This document shows positions 25,481 through 34,450 of a stretch of 64,000 bases of DNA, one piece after another (positions within the stretch are counted from its first letter, which is position 1; every line of letters begins with the position of its first letter). The position numbers were made by a program, and so were the translations under genes. The DNA is taken from the NCBI GenBank assembly GCA_902500825.1, contig CABVRX010000007.1:79190-143189 (forward strand). The letters are read 5' to 3'. The notes beneath the pieces are model-generated. The model ran no database searches and was not told the origin of the DNA. It saw nothing but the letters and a program-made list of their open reading frames with translations. The stretch comes from an uncultured Nitrospira sp. GTDB taxonomy: Bacteria; Nitrospirota; Nitrospiria; Nitrospirales; Nitrospiraceae.

Positions 25481-26155
25481 CTAGGTGCGCGAACTGCGGC
25501 TATTCCATTCGTCGATGATCTTGAGGCTGGCGCTGGTCCCGATCCTATCGGCTCCAGCTTCCAGCATCGCCAGCGTCGTCTTCCAATTGCGGATGCCACC
25601 CGAAGCCTTCACCTTTACCCGCCCCGCGACGACTTCCTTTAACAACCGCACATCTTCCTCTGTCGCCCCAGCAGTTCCGAAGCCCGTTGACGTCTTCACA
25701 TAATCGGCTCCGGCTTCCACGACCAACTGGCATGCCGTTCGTTTCTCCTGATGCGTGAGATAACAGGTTTCTAGGATCACTTTATGTTCGATACCAACGG
25801 TAGACTTCACGACTTCAGCAATATCCGTCCGCACATAGTCATGATCGGCCGACTTCAGTCTGCTGATATTCAACACCATGTCCAACACCATTGCACCCCG
25901 CCGTACGGCCTCGATGGCTTCGGCCACCTTCGTCTGTGTGCTGTGCCCTCCTAACGGAAACCCGATCGGAATGCCGACGCGAATGCCGGTGCCGGCCACC
26001 GCCGCCACGGCCTCATCGACGTAGCCTGGCGGAACAAAAATCACGGTAAACCCGTGGGCTTTGGCTTCTTCACACAACCGAAGCACATCGTGCTTCGTCG
26101 CATCCGGCTTCAATACCGTATGGTCGATTAGAGCAGGGAGATTCCATCCTGACAT
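25481..26155 (-). CDS. deoC: Deoxyribose-phosphate aldolase
   Basis: Splits 2-deoxyribose-5-phosphate to glyceraldehyde-3-phosphate and acetaldehyde. The 224-residue TIM barrel starts MSGWNLPALIDHTVLKPDAT, typical of DeoC. The Schiff-base Lys lies in ADYVKTSTGFG and the second catalytic Lys in KVKASGGIRNW. I chose ATG 26155, with GGAGTG about 10 bases upstream; a longer frame would run into mltG by more than 35 bases. It begins five bases after the mltG stop, so it belongs to the same transcript, and the DeoB-like gene follows after 65 bases. Confidence 0.95.
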   Translation of the reverse strand: MSGWNLPALIDHTVLKPDATKHDVLRLCEEAKAHGFTVIFVPPGYVDEAVAAVAGTGIRVGIPIGFPLGGHSTQTKVAEAIEAVRRGAMVLDMVLNISRLKSADHDYVRTDIAEVVKSTVGIEHKVILETCYLTHQEKRTACQLVVEAGADYVKTSTGFGTAGATEEDVRLLKEVVAGRVKVKASGGIRNWKTTLAMLEAGADRIGTSASLKIIDEWNSRSSRT

Positions 26156-26159
26156 GCGT

Positions 26160-27242
26160 TTACGACACTCCTTCCTTGTTGTGTATCTGGCTGCCATCGG
26201 GAGTCATCAAGGTCTGCGAGTGACTTCCTCGCCGGAAGGGACGCTTCTGGTACTTTTCCACCGCCTTGTTATGTTCGATGAGCGTCGCAGAGAATTGATG
26301 GGTTCCGTCGTTCTTCGAGACAAAGTAGAGATTTGCAGAAGGTACGGGATACAAGGCGGCACGGATCGACTGTGCCCCGGGGTTGGCGATCGGCCCAGGC
26401 GGTAGACCGGCCCACCGGTAGGTATTGTAGGGACTGGGATGGGTGAGATCCTTTTTGTGAAGGTTTCCATCAAAATTCGGCAGACCGTAGATCACCGTCG
26501 GGTCGCTCTGCAGGGGAATATGTTTCTTCAGCCGATTATGGAATACGGACGAGATGTGGGGGCGTTCATCTCCGGCACCGGTTTCTTTTTCAATCACTGA
26601 AGCCAAGGTCAACACCTCATGGATCGTCAAGCGAATGTCTTTGGCCCGGGCCTGCCATTCCGGAGTCATCACGTGCCCGAGTTGCTCCACCATGGTCTTG
26701 ATGACGTCTTTGGCAGTCGTCGGCCTGGCAAACCGGTAGGTGTCAGGGTACAGATATCCTTCCGCCGTGTCCGCGGAAATTCCCAACGTCCTGATAAAGG
26801 ACTTGTCCGAGACCAATCGAACAAATTCCGCGCGATTCGTGATGCGATGTTCATCCAGCACATCGGCGATCTGAATGATCGTATGTCCTTCAGGAATCGT
26901 GATCGAATGAAGCACCACGCGTCCGGCAAGCAACTTGGCGAGAATCTCCGCCGGAGCCATGGCGGCATTGAGATCATATTCTCCGGGATGAATCTTGCGG
27001 TCAGCCTCTTGGGCTTTCCCCAGAACCAGAAACGCCGAACGACTCCTGATCAGCTGCTCCCGTTCAAGCAAGGTCGCAGCTTGTTGAAACGTCGCGCCTT
27101 CCGGAATCACGACGATTTTCTGCGGGGGGTGATCGGACTCGGAAAGGACGGGCGATTCAGCCCACCGAATCATCTGATATCCGGCCACGCCGGCGAGCGC
27201 GACGATGGCGATCAAGACGATGAGGATCAGACGTAGCGTCAT
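26160..27242 (-). CDS. mltG: Endolytic murein transglycosylase MltG
   Basis: Inner-membrane enzyme that cuts nascent glycan strands. One N-terminal membrane anchor (residues about 3-22) is followed by a LysM-like domain and the YceG catalytic domain. The catalytic Glu lies in ASVIEKETG at about residue 220, and the LQSDPTVIYGL, SPYNTYRWAGLPPGPIANPG and YFVSKNDGTHQFS blocks are diagnostic. 360 residues is usual. Its start lies 86 bases inside the 3' end of ruvX on the same strand, an unusually long overlap. MltG beside ruvX (yqgF) is a common pairing in bacteria. Confidence 0.95.
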   Translation of the reverse strand: MTLRLILIVLIAIVALAGVAGYQMIRWAESPVLSESDHPPQKIVVIPEGATFQQAATLLEREQLIRSRSAFLVLGKAQEADRKIHPGEYDLNAAMAPAEILAKLLAGRVVLHSITIPEGHTIIQIADVLDEHRITNRAEFVRLVSDKSFIRTLGISADTAEGYLYPDTYRFARPTTAKDVIKTMVEQLGHVMTPEWQARAKDIRLTIHEVLTLASVIEKETGAGDERPHISSVFHNRLKKHIPLQSDPTVIYGLPNFDGNLHKKDLTHPSPYNTYRWAGLPPGPIANPGAQSIRAALYPVPSANLYFVSKNDGTHQFSATLIEHNKAVEKYQKRPFRRGSHSQTLMTPDGSQIHNKEGVS

Positions 27243-27741
27243 AGGAGTGATCGTCAGGAGGCGATTCTACCCACTCTTCCGGCATCTCTTCGGCAACCCG
27301 GCTTCCGGCGGATTGAACGGAAACCTGGTCCTGCGCTTCAAGGTAACTTCGCAAGAGAATCGCGGCGGCAATACGATCCACGATTCCTTTGCGTTTCTTC
27401 CGGCTGACATCAGCGGCAATCAACAACTCTTCCGCCGCCTTTGTCGTCATCCGTTCATCCCATTGGACGATCGGCACGGACAAACCCGCTTCCAGTTTCA
27501 CGGCAAACTCGCGCATCGCCCGAACGGCCGGCCCTTCCCGTCCATCCAGCTGAAGCGGCAACCCCAGCACCACCCGCTCCACATCGTGTGATCCGACCAG
27601 CGCGGCGATATGGGCGATATCCCGGTCCAGCGTCTTCCGTTCAAAGGTTTCCAGCGGCTGCGCCGTCCAGCCCAATTCGTCGCTGAGCGCGACGCCGATC
27701 CGCTTAGTGCCGTAATCGAGCGCGAGAATGCGGCCAGGCAT
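27157..27741 (-). CDS. ruvX: Putative pre-16S rRNA nuclease / Holliday junction resolvase RuvX
   Basis: YqgF/RuvX RNase H-fold nuclease. ATG 27741 gives MPGRILALDYGTKRIGVALSD; catalytic acidic residues are Asp in ALDYG, the Glu/Asp in VQWDERMTT and Asp in GIVDRIAAAILL. The core of about 145 residues matches the family, but this protein has a further 50 residues after ILLRSYLEAQ that lie mainly over the start of mltG, so the tail may be a by-product of overlapping genes. alaS ends five bases before this start. Function known for the family: 5' maturation of pre-16S rRNA. Confidence 0.9.
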   Translation of the reverse strand: MPGRILALDYGTKRIGVALSDELGWTAQPLETFERKTLDRDIAHIAALVGSHDVERVVLGLPLQLDGREGPAVRAMREFAVKLEAGLSVPIVQWDERMTTKAAEELLIAADVSRKKRKGIVDRIAAAILLRSYLEAQDQVSVQSAGSRVAEEMPEEWVESPPDDHSYDATSDPHRLDRHRRARRRGRISDDSVG

Positions 27742-27745
27742 GATT

Positions 27746-30379
27746 CTACCGTCTGAGAGTGGTTTCAACCAGGCCAAAAACCTTTTCCAACGCAGCGTCG
27801 AGCTTGGCCGGATCCTTCCCACCGGCCTGGGCCATTTCCGGCCGGCCACCTCCGGTTCCACCCACCTCAGCCGCCATGACTTTAATAAGCTCGCCGGCTT
27901 TGAGCATGCCGATCAAGTCTTTCGTCACCACGACCAACAGTGAAACTTTACCGTCGTCGGTCGCCGCCCCCAGCGCGATGACGCCGCTCTTCAGCTTATC
28001 CCGAAGCTGATCTGCCAACGCTCGCATACCGTTTACATCCAAACCATCCGTCCGCTGCGCGTGCACCGCCACCCCGGCGACTGTCCTGGCTGTCGAGGCG
28101 ACCGAGGCGCCGCCGGCCATTTTTAATTTCAACTCTTCCAGCTCCCGCTCCTTGTCTTTGAGCTGCGTCATCAGTTTGCGGGTCTTGACCACCAGCTCGG
28201 ACTGTCCCGCCTTCAACAGATCCGACAGCTCACGGACATCGGCTTCAAGCTGTTTCAAGAGTCCGTACGCGCCGCTGCCGGTCTGAGCTTCGATCCGGCG
28301 CACACCGGCCGCCACGCCCCCTTCCGACACAATGCGGAAGAGCCCGATCTCACCAGTCTGCCGGCAATGAGTCCCGCCGCACAGCTCTTTGCTGAACGCT
28401 TCGACGCTCACGACACGCACCTGTTCGCCGTACTTGTCGCCGAAGAACGCCAGAGCGCCGTTCGCCACGGCGTCTTGAATACTCATCACGTCAGTGCGCA
28501 CGGCTTCGTTCTTGCGGATTTCTTCATTCACCGTTGATTCGATATCGTCGATGTCGCGGGACGCGAGCGGTCGAAAATGGGCAAAGTCAAACCGAAGGCG
28601 ATTGGGTCCGACCAGCGATCCGTACTGCTTCACATGCGGTCCGAGTAAATCACGCAGGGCGGCATGGACGAGATGCGTCGCCGTATGATTGCGCGCGGCG
28701 TCCCTACGCAGAGAAGCATTCACCGTCATATGCAGGTGTTCGCCTTCTCGGATGCGTCCCTTTCGGACAGTTCCCTTGTGCAAAATGACCGTCGGCGCCG
28801 GCCTCGTCGTCTCCTTGATATCGACCACCCCTTCAGGACCCGTTAATGTTCCCTGATCTCCGACCTGACCGCCACCTTCCGCATAGAAGGGCGTGACATC
28901 CATCGCCAGCTCGACCGTCTCACCCTCTCCCGCTTCCTTGACGAGTTGTTCGCTTTTCAGAATAGCCTGCAAGACGCCGTCGCTTTCCAGATGTTCATAC
29001 CCGACGAACGTCGAAGCCCCGACCCACTTGGCCAATTCCGCGACGGCCGGTCTGGCCGTTTCCTGTTCGAATCCGCCGGTCTTGCGAGCACGAGTCCGCT
29101 GCTCTTCGATCGCTGCATTGAAACCAAGTTCGTCGACAGTCATGTCCTGTTCTCGGCAGGCCTCGGTGATCAAGTCCATGGGGAAACCGTACGTATCATA
29201 GAGTTTAAAGACGTCCGCCCCTCCCAGGACCGCTCGTTTCGCCGCCTTCACTCGCTCGATCATCTCGTTCAAAATCGGTAGGCCCTGGTCAAGCGTCGCA
29301 ATGAACCGCTCCTCCTCGCCCTTCGTTGCTTCGGCGATCGTACCGGATGCCATGCGCACTTCCGGATAGGCAACGGCCATCTGCTCCACAACCGTTGCGC
29401 TGAGTTCGTGCAGAAAAGGCTCGACAATGCCGAGCAGCCGGCCATGCCGGGCCGCGCGGCGCAGAATCCGCCTCAACACATACCCCCGTCCTTCGTTCGA
29501 CGGCAACACGCCGTCGGCCATAAGGAAGGTGATCGCTCGCAGATGGTCTGCAATCACACGTATTGAACGGTCCGAGGATTCCTTCTTGCCGTAGTCGACG
29601 TGGGCCCGTCCGGCAATAGCGACAAGCAGCGGCGTGAAGAGATCGCTGTCGTAATTGCTGTAGACCCCCTGGGCCACGGCGGCCAGCCGCTCGAGCCCCA
29701 TCCCGGTGTCGATACTCGGTCTCGGCAACGGATGGAGCGTTCCGGAGGCGTCGCGGTTGTACTGCATGAAGACGAGATTCCAGATCTCGATCACCCGATC
29801 GCCCTCGCTGTTCGGCCGGTCGTCGCCTGGTACGGATGGGCCCTGATCGAAGTGAATTTCCGAACAGGGTCCGCAGGGTCCGGTATCCGCCATCTGCCAG
29901 AAGTTGTCTTTTTCGTCGCATCGAACGATGCGCGACGGCAAGACACCGATCTTCTTCCACAACTTCTCAGCCTCGTCGTCCTCGCGGAAGATTGTCACCC
30001 ACATCCGGTCTTTCTGGAGTCCGACGGTCTGCGTCAGAAATTCCCATCCGAATCTGATGGCATCGTCCTTAAAATAATCGCCGAATGAGAAGTTGCCGAG
30101 CATCTCGAAGAACGTGTGATGTCGCCTGGTGTAGCCGACGTTTTCAAGATCGTTATGTTTTCCGCCGGCGCGAAGGCACTTTTGCACCGACACGGCTCGC
30201 TGATAGTGGCGACGTTCTTCTCCGAGAAAGACCCGCTTGAATTGATTCATACCAGCGTTGGTGAAGAGCAGGGTCGGGTCTGCCTGTGGAATCAAGGCCG
30301 AGCTGGGCACCGCCTGATGGCCGTGTTCCTCGAAATAACGGATAAAGGCCCGTCGCAGATCAGTCACACTATTCTTCAT
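27746..30379 (-). CDS. alaS: Alanyl-tRNA synthetase
   Basis: 877-residue class II synthetase charging tRNA-Ala. Visible: N-terminal catalytic motif (FRRAF/IRYFEEHGH...NAGMNQFKRVFLG), GTGLERLA-like GMGLERLAAV, editing domain with HTATHLVHAALRDLLG and the zinc-binding ELCGGTHCRQTGEIG, and a C-terminal oligomerisation and DHHA1 region (GGTGGGRPEMAQAGG). All domains are complete. The start MKNSVTDLRRAFIRYF at 30379 overlaps the last 11 bases of recX, and a GAGGAAG binding site is embedded in recX. This recA-recX-alaS order is common in bacteria. Confidence 0.97.
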   Translation of the reverse strand: MKNSVTDLRRAFIRYFEEHGHQAVPSSALIPQADPTLLFTNAGMNQFKRVFLGEERRHYQRAVSVQKCLRAGGKHNDLENVGYTRRHHTFFEMLGNFSFGDYFKDDAIRFGWEFLTQTVGLQKDRMWVTIFREDDEAEKLWKKIGVLPSRIVRCDEKDNFWQMADTGPCGPCSEIHFDQGPSVPGDDRPNSEGDRVIEIWNLVFMQYNRDASGTLHPLPRPSIDTGMGLERLAAVAQGVYSNYDSDLFTPLLVAIAGRAHVDYGKKESSDRSIRVIADHLRAITFLMADGVLPSNEGRGYVLRRILRRAARHGRLLGIVEPFLHELSATVVEQMAVAYPEVRMASGTIAEATKGEEERFIATLDQGLPILNEMIERVKAAKRAVLGGADVFKLYDTYGFPMDLITEACREQDMTVDELGFNAAIEEQRTRARKTGGFEQETARPAVAELAKWVGASTFVGYEHLESDGVLQAILKSEQLVKEAGEGETVELAMDVTPFYAEGGGQVGDQGTLTGPEGVVDIKETTRPAPTVILHKGTVRKGRIREGEHLHMTVNASLRRDAARNHTATHLVHAALRDLLGPHVKQYGSLVGPNRLRFDFAHFRPLASRDIDDIESTVNEEIRKNEAVRTDVMSIQDAVANGALAFFGDKYGEQVRVVSVEAFSKELCGGTHCRQTGEIGLFRIVSEGGVAAGVRRIEAQTGSGAYGLLKQLEADVRELSDLLKAGQSELVVKTRKLMTQLKDKERELEELKLKMAGGASVASTARTVAGVAVHAQRTDGLDVNGMRALADQLRDKLKSGVIALGAATDDGKVSLLVVVTKDLIGMLKAGELIKVMAAEVGGTGGGRPEMAQAGGKDPAKLDAALEKVFGLVETTLRR

Positions 30380-30866
30380 AAACAGCTTCCTCGTTGATCT
30401 TGGACTCCTCTATCATACGATTGATGGTCTCCCCACTGAAACCCCTCTGACGGAGAAGACGCCCTAGCTGGGACAAGGTCAACCGACGGCCATGACGTTG
30501 CGCGGCCTGCAGGACTCGATGGGCCACAACCTCTTCGCTTGCAGCACCAAACGCATCGGCGATCACCCGATTCGCCAGAATCTCCGCTATCCCCTTGGCC
30601 TGCAATTCCGCCTTCAGCCGTTCTTGCCCCATCGGCCGGGAGGCTAGCCGGTTGTCGACCCATCGCCGCGCGTAGTCATCGTCGTTGAGATAGCTGAGGT
30701 CGGTCAAACGGCGAACGATTTGCCGTACCTGAATGGGCGAGGCTCCTTTGGATGCGAGATACTGCTCGACTTGAGCGACGGTCCGATCTCGACTTGCGAG
30801 AAACCGTATCCCGAGCTGCATCCAATCTCCGAGGGACGATCGGCTCCTTCGCTTCGGCGATTTCAC
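30369..30866 (-). CDS. recX: Regulatory protein RecX
   Basis: A 165-residue helical protein that binds RecA filaments and inhibits their extension. Three tandem three-helix repeats are visible: AQVEQYLASKG...VRQIVRRLTDLSYLNDDDYARRWVDNR (the signature LxxxxYLND-x-x-[FY]A), LKAELQAKGI, and TLSQLGRLLRQRGFSGETI. It starts ten bases after recA and its end overlaps alaS by 11 bases, so expression follows recA. Length is close to the usual 150-170 residues. Confidence 0.94.
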   Translation of the reverse strand: MKSPKRRSRSSLGDWMQLGIRFLASRDRTVAQVEQYLASKGASPIQVRQIVRRLTDLSYLNDDDYARRWVDNRLASRPMGQERLKAELQAKGIAEILANRVIADAFGAASEEVVAHRVLQAAQRHGRRLTLSQLGRLLRQRGFSGETINRMIEESKINEEAVYEE

Positions 30867-30875
30867 CGCGTGCCG

Positions 30876-31946
30876 CTATCGATGCGCCCGTTTTTCTTCA
30901 CTTCGCGAAACAGGTTTTTCTTCTTTGTTCTCAGCCTTTTTCTCACCCCGCGCCGGAACACCTGCCGCTTCGCGAAGTTTCATTTCGATCTCGCGGGCTG
31001 CGGATACATTATTCTTGAGAAAATCTCGAGCAGCATCCCGCCCCTGGCCGATCCGTTCACTCTTGTAGGAATACCAGGCACCGGATTTTTCGATAATTTT
31101 CTTGTCAACGCCCATATCCACGAGTTCGCCGGTCTTGGAAATACCCTCGGCGAACATGATGTCGAACTCCGCCTGACGGAACGGCGGCGCCATCTTGTTC
31201 TTCACGACCTTCACGCGGACTCGGCTGCCCATCACATCCTGACCTTCTTTGATCGATTCGATGCGACGGATGTCCAACCGGACGGACGAATAGAATTTGA
31301 GCGCATTCCCTCCCGTGGTGGTCTCTGGATTCCCGAACATCACACCGAGCTTCATCCGAATCTGATTGATGAAGATCACCGTAGTCAGTGACTTCGCGAT
31401 TGCAGCCGTGAGCTTTCTGAGCGCTTGTGACATCAACCGCGCCTGAAGGCCCATATGGGCATCGCCCATTTCACCTTCGATCTCCGCACGAGGGGTCAAG
31501 GCCGCCACCGAATCGACGACGATCAAATCAATCGCTCCGCTACGGACTAACGTTTCAGCGATCTCCAATGCCTGTTCACCCGTATCCGGCTGCGAAACGA
31601 GGAGATCATCTGCCTGCACACCCAGCTTCTTGGCATAGGTCAAATCGAGCGCATGCTCGGCGTCGATGAACGCGGCTACTCCGCCCGCCTTCTGTACCTC
31701 GGCAATACAGTGCAGCGTCATGGTCGTCTTCCCGGAGGCCTCCGGCCCAAAGATCTCGATCACTCGTCCGCGAGGAAGTCCACCGACTCCCAGGGCGATA
31801 TCGAGGGTCAACGATCCCGTAGAAATCGCCGGCACATTGACCTTCTCCTCAGCTCCCAGCTTCATGATCGCGCCCTTCCCATATTGTTTCTCGATCTGGG
31901 ACAGGGCTAGGTCAAGCGCGCGCTTCTTATCGTCTTTTTCGGACAT
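30876..31946 (-). CDS. recA: Recombinase RecA
   Basis: DNA-dependent ATPase for homologous recombination and SOS induction. The 356 residues contain Walker [10 protein letters not shown] at about 66-74, VDSVAAL (Walker B region), the LRKLT...ALRKLTAAI, the L2 loop with [20 protein letters not shown], and an acidic or charged C-terminal tail ([19 protein letters not shown]). AGGAGA lies six bases before the ATG. A TATAAT -10 element lies 39 bases upstream. It heads the block recA-recX-alaS-ruvX-mltG-deoC. Confidence 0.98.
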   Translation of the reverse strand: MSEKDDKKRALDLALSQIEKQYGKGAIMKLGAEEKVNVPAISTGSLTLDIALGVGGLPRGRVIEIFGPEASGKTTMTLHCIAEVQKAGGVAAFIDAEHALDLTYAKKLGVQADDLLVSQPDTGEQALEIAETLVRSGAIDLIVVDSVAALTPRAEIEGEMGDAHMGLQARLMSQALRKLTAAIAKSLTTVIFINQIRMKLGVMFGNPETTTGGNALKFYSSVRLDIRRIESIKEGQDVMGSRVRVKVVKNKMAPPFRQAEFDIMFAEGISKTGELVDMGVDKKIIEKSGAWYSYKSERIGQGRDAARDFLKNNVSAAREIEMKLREAAGVPARGEKKAENKEEKPVSRSEEKRAHR

Positions 31947-31984
31947 ACAGATCTCCTCTAGGATGACAGGGCTAAATCCGGTGG

Positions 31985-32047
31985 ATTATACCCAAGCGAC
32001 AGAGGGAAACCTAGTCTGAATCTAAGGCAAGCGAACACTCACCGTTC
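31985..32047 (-). promoter_or_regulatory. recA promoter region: TATAAT -10 and a candidate SOS-like inverted repeat
   Basis: On the minus strand TATAAT lies at 31990-31985, a perfect -10 element 39 bases before the recA ATG. The matching -35 position is not close to TTGACA. Farther upstream GAAC-N7-GTTC (32033-32047) is a symmetric element that could be a LexA-type operator, but the spacing differs from the classical forms, so this is only a candidate. Confidence 0.45.
31991..32023. repeat. Direct repeat copy 1 (33 bases) beside the recA -10 element
   Basis: The 33 bases here (starting CCCAAGCGACAGAGGGAAAC) recur in the same orientation at 33266-33298 with only two mismatches (C/T at position 21 and G/A at position 28). 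This copy abuts the recA -10 on the minus strand, in the place of the spacer/-35 region. The two copies bracket the DUF697-like gene. Confidence 0.7.
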
Positions 32048-32239
32048 TGAAACCATATATCGTTCAAATTCGCATCAAAAAAGCAGCTTGGCCTTATTAT
32101 ATCCCGTTACTTCAACTGCCGGCCTTGAATGGAATACCCGCATTCGTTAGGATGACACAGACAACAGAGCATGCGATCTCGGCGCGATCTCGCGTCGGCC
32201 AGTCAAATCGCGTGAGGCAGACCGAGAGAGCCGCCGCAC

Positions 32240-33217
32240 ATGCCCGATCCAGTTGACCAGGCCATCCCCGCCAATCCTCGATGGAAACCGCCATTCTGGG
32301 CATTAATCGGATGCGGCGTCCTTCTCTTTTTAAGCCTCATCGCCCTTGCCAACGTGCTGGATATCGGTGAGCGCCTCAGCCGCCTCCATCCCGCGCTGGA
32401 ATTCTCGTTCTACGCACTGGTCCTCTGCGCCATCTATGGCTTGCTCATCAGGCCGGTGCTCTCCGTCATCAGCATGACCACACACCCGCTTCAGCGCGTA
32501 CTCGTCTCTGACAGCAGCGTGACCCAGAAGGAATACAAGGCCGTGGCCAGGCGCTTTCTCCGGAGCGGCGATCTGTCGGCGGAGGTCGCGAAGAGATTGG
32601 AGAAGTCGGTGTGGTCTGGTGTGGGGTTGGAGCAGGAGGTCAAAGCCGCGCTTACAGAGAAACGCATGCGCTCAAGCCAGATTGTGAAAGACCATGCACG
32701 GCTGGCGTTTCTCAGCACGGCCGTCATTCAAAACGGCAGCCTCGATGCGCTGATGCTGGCTTATGCCAACCTCAAACTCGTGCGCGCCCTCGTCACTCAC
32801 TTCGGCTTTCGGCCGTCGTATCCCGCGCTGTTGACGATGTATGGACAAATCCTCGCCGCGGCGTTGATCGCCGAGCGAGTTGAGGACATGCAATTGGAGG
32901 ATGTATTTCCGCCCTTGAGCGCGTCGGTCGGCGGCGGCGTCATGTCCGTCATCCCCGGCATGCATCTGATCATTCACGCGCTGTTGCAAGGGATGGGGAG
33001 CGCGTTCCTCACGTTACGGACCGGTTACCTCACTGAAGAATATATTCTCCGCGGGGCACAGGCCTTTGATCGCCGACGGGAACGTCAATCGGCCAATCGA
33101 CGCGCGGCGAAAGAATTACTCGGCGTCGTCCTGACCACTGCGGCCCAACTCCCCGCCTCCATGCGCACGCTCCTGAAAGCCGTCAACCTCTTCCGCGAAC
33201 CGATTCATCAGGCATAA
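32240..33217 (+). CDS. DUF697/YcjF-like integral membrane protein
   Basis: 325 residues. Two N-terminal membrane segments at about 16-38 (FWALIGCGVLLFLSLIALANVL) and 50-75 are followed by a soluble helical domain, and a C-terminal Gly-rich hydrophobic region (SVGGGVMSVIPGMHLIIHALLQGMGSAFLTL) resembles the DUF697 domain of YcjF. The DUF697 family often accompanies GTPase YcjX in the inner membrane; no such partner is next to it here. It stands alone, opposite in strand to recA, between the two copies of a 33-base direct repeat, and may be an insertion. ATG 32240 has a weak GAGAG about ten bases upstream. Confidence 0.6.
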   Translation: MPDPVDQAIPANPRWKPPFWALIGCGVLLFLSLIALANVLDIGERLSRLHPALEFSFYALVLCAIYGLLIRPVLSVISMTTHPLQRVLVSDSSVTQKEYKAVARRFLRSGDLSAEVAKRLEKSVWSGVGLEQEVKAALTEKRMRSSQIVKDHARLAFLSTAVIQNGSLDALMLAYANLKLVRALVTHFGFRPSYPALLTMYGQILAAALIAERVEDMQLEDVFPPLSASVGGGVMSVIPGMHLIIHALLQGMGSAFLTLRTGYLTEEYILRGAQAFDRRRERQSANRRAAKELLGVVLTTAAQLPASMRTLLKAVNLFREPIHQA

Positions 33218-33265
33218 CGCCAAAAGGCTCATGTCAAGAGACGACTCCCGACCCTTTTGCCGTCT

Positions 33266-33298
33266 CCCAAGCGACAGAGGGAAACTTAGTCTAAATCT
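33266..33298. repeat. Direct repeat copy 2 (33 bases) downstream of the DUF697-like gene
   Basis: Second copy of the repeat described at 31991-32023, same orientation, 31 of 33 bases identical. It is directly followed by a perfect GAGAGC/GCTCTC hairpin (33299-33316). The second copy lacks the TATAAT element beside it. Confidence 0.7.
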
Positions 33299-33566
33299 GA
33301 GAGCCAGGAAGCTCTCGCACTAATTGGACTCGGTCTGTAGTGCCGAACGTTAAATGTGACTTCTACAGAGCGCGCTTGCCTCTGTTACGTTCTTGCAACT
33401 GCAGAAACGCGCTGCTGGAGCGGAATGCCAGCGAACCCCAAAGCCCATCATATGAGAGTGGCTACACGCCGCGCTTGTGAGGTAGACTTGCTATTCATAA
33501 CTGAGACTGCCGTGTCATGTTTTCGCGGTAGACTTCGACAACCCCAACTGTTAGCTACTCAATCTC

Positions 33567-34236
33567 GTGGAAGCCTGGCAAACCGTTCTTCTAGCCATTG
33601 GTGGGAACACTGCGCTACTTGCCGCTCTCGGCTTATTAAGCAAGTCACTTCTAGAGAAGATCTTGGCCTGAGACTCTGCGCGATTTGAGTCGGAACTTAG
33701 AGCTAAAGCCGAAGCTGCGATTGAGCATCTACGGTCAGAACTTCAACTCAAAACAATCGAGCATCAAGTGCGTTTTTCCAAACTCCACGAACGCCGTGCA
33801 ACCGTCATTGCCGAGCTAAACGCTCACTTGGCGGAAGCCTTGCGGGAAGCAGAAAGTTTCTTGTCGCCAATGGAGTTTGTAGGAGAACCTAACTAAGGAG
33901 CAGAGGCGCTGCACTGCGATGAACAAGCTCTCGGAACTATACCGTTATTTTGACAAACATCGTATTTATCTGCCAAATGAACTGTGTAAGTCGTTGGAGC
34001 AGCTTATCCGAGAAGTCCAACGGCTCGTCATAGAATTTGGTGTCTACACTAAATATCACGATGGTTCGCTAAACCTCGCTGCTCACCAGGCGAAGGAAAA
34101 CGCATGGATCGGTGGCTGGGAAGCAATTAAGAATCAAGTGCCTCCCGCTCGAAAGCAACTTGAAAATGAGTTTCGCAAACTACTGGGCGCAGCCAGTTCT
34201 CCCATTAAGCAGATGCCAGTGGCAAACAGATACTGA
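33567..34236 (+). pseudogene. Broken gene for a membrane-anchored coiled-coil hypothetical protein
   Basis: Reading from GTG 33567, the frame gives VEAWQTVLLAIGGNTALLAA with an N-terminal hydrophobic helix. An in-frame TGA follows at the ILA-stop-DSARF junction (about 33669), after which the same frame continues (RAKAEAAIEHLRSELQL, FSKLHERRATVIAELNAHL, FLSPMEFVGEPN). A single extra T near 33895 shifts the frame, and MNKLSELYRYFDKHRIYLP, WEAIKNQVPPARKQLE complete the protein. Together the pieces match a family of uncharacterised proteins of about 220 residues found next to mobile regions. One stop and one frameshift make it a pseudogene; if the sequence is in error there, it would be one gene. 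Confidence 0.72.
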
Positions 34237-34315
34237 CCGAGCGGCTTCCGCCGAAAAGCCCAAGAATAGCCATTCATCAGTTGACTCTTTTACCTTCACC
34301 GTTCACTCCTTACGC

Positions 34316-34436
34316 ATGATGCTCGTCCCTGACGCGAGTCCATTGATTACGCTGGCTCGGATCGGCTCGCTCGGCTTGTTTGCGTCAGCTGGCTTATCAG
34401 ATCATCATTCCAGATGCGGCCATTTGGAAAGCATGA
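34316..34436 (+). pseudogene. Truncated PIN-domain (DUF3368-like) toxin remnant
   Basis: Frame MMLVPDASPLITLARIGSLGLF matches the N-terminus of PIN-type nucleases (V-x-D-A-S-P-L-I-x-LA), including the first catalytic Asp. A frameshift follows in the LGLF region; in another frame the next residues read LRQLAYQIIIPDAAIWKA and stop at 34436, where the intact family continues with about 100 more residues. It is therefore a frameshifted, truncated toxin gene. No antitoxin is seen next to it. Confidence 0.6.
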
Positions 34437-34450
34437 GCCTCCCCTGACAG

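Noticed and set aside
33340..33566. Possible integron attC-like site (GAACGTTAAAT and AACTGTTAGC elements)
   Set aside because: The inverted core sites and the expected imperfect palindrome are not complete, and no integrase is present.
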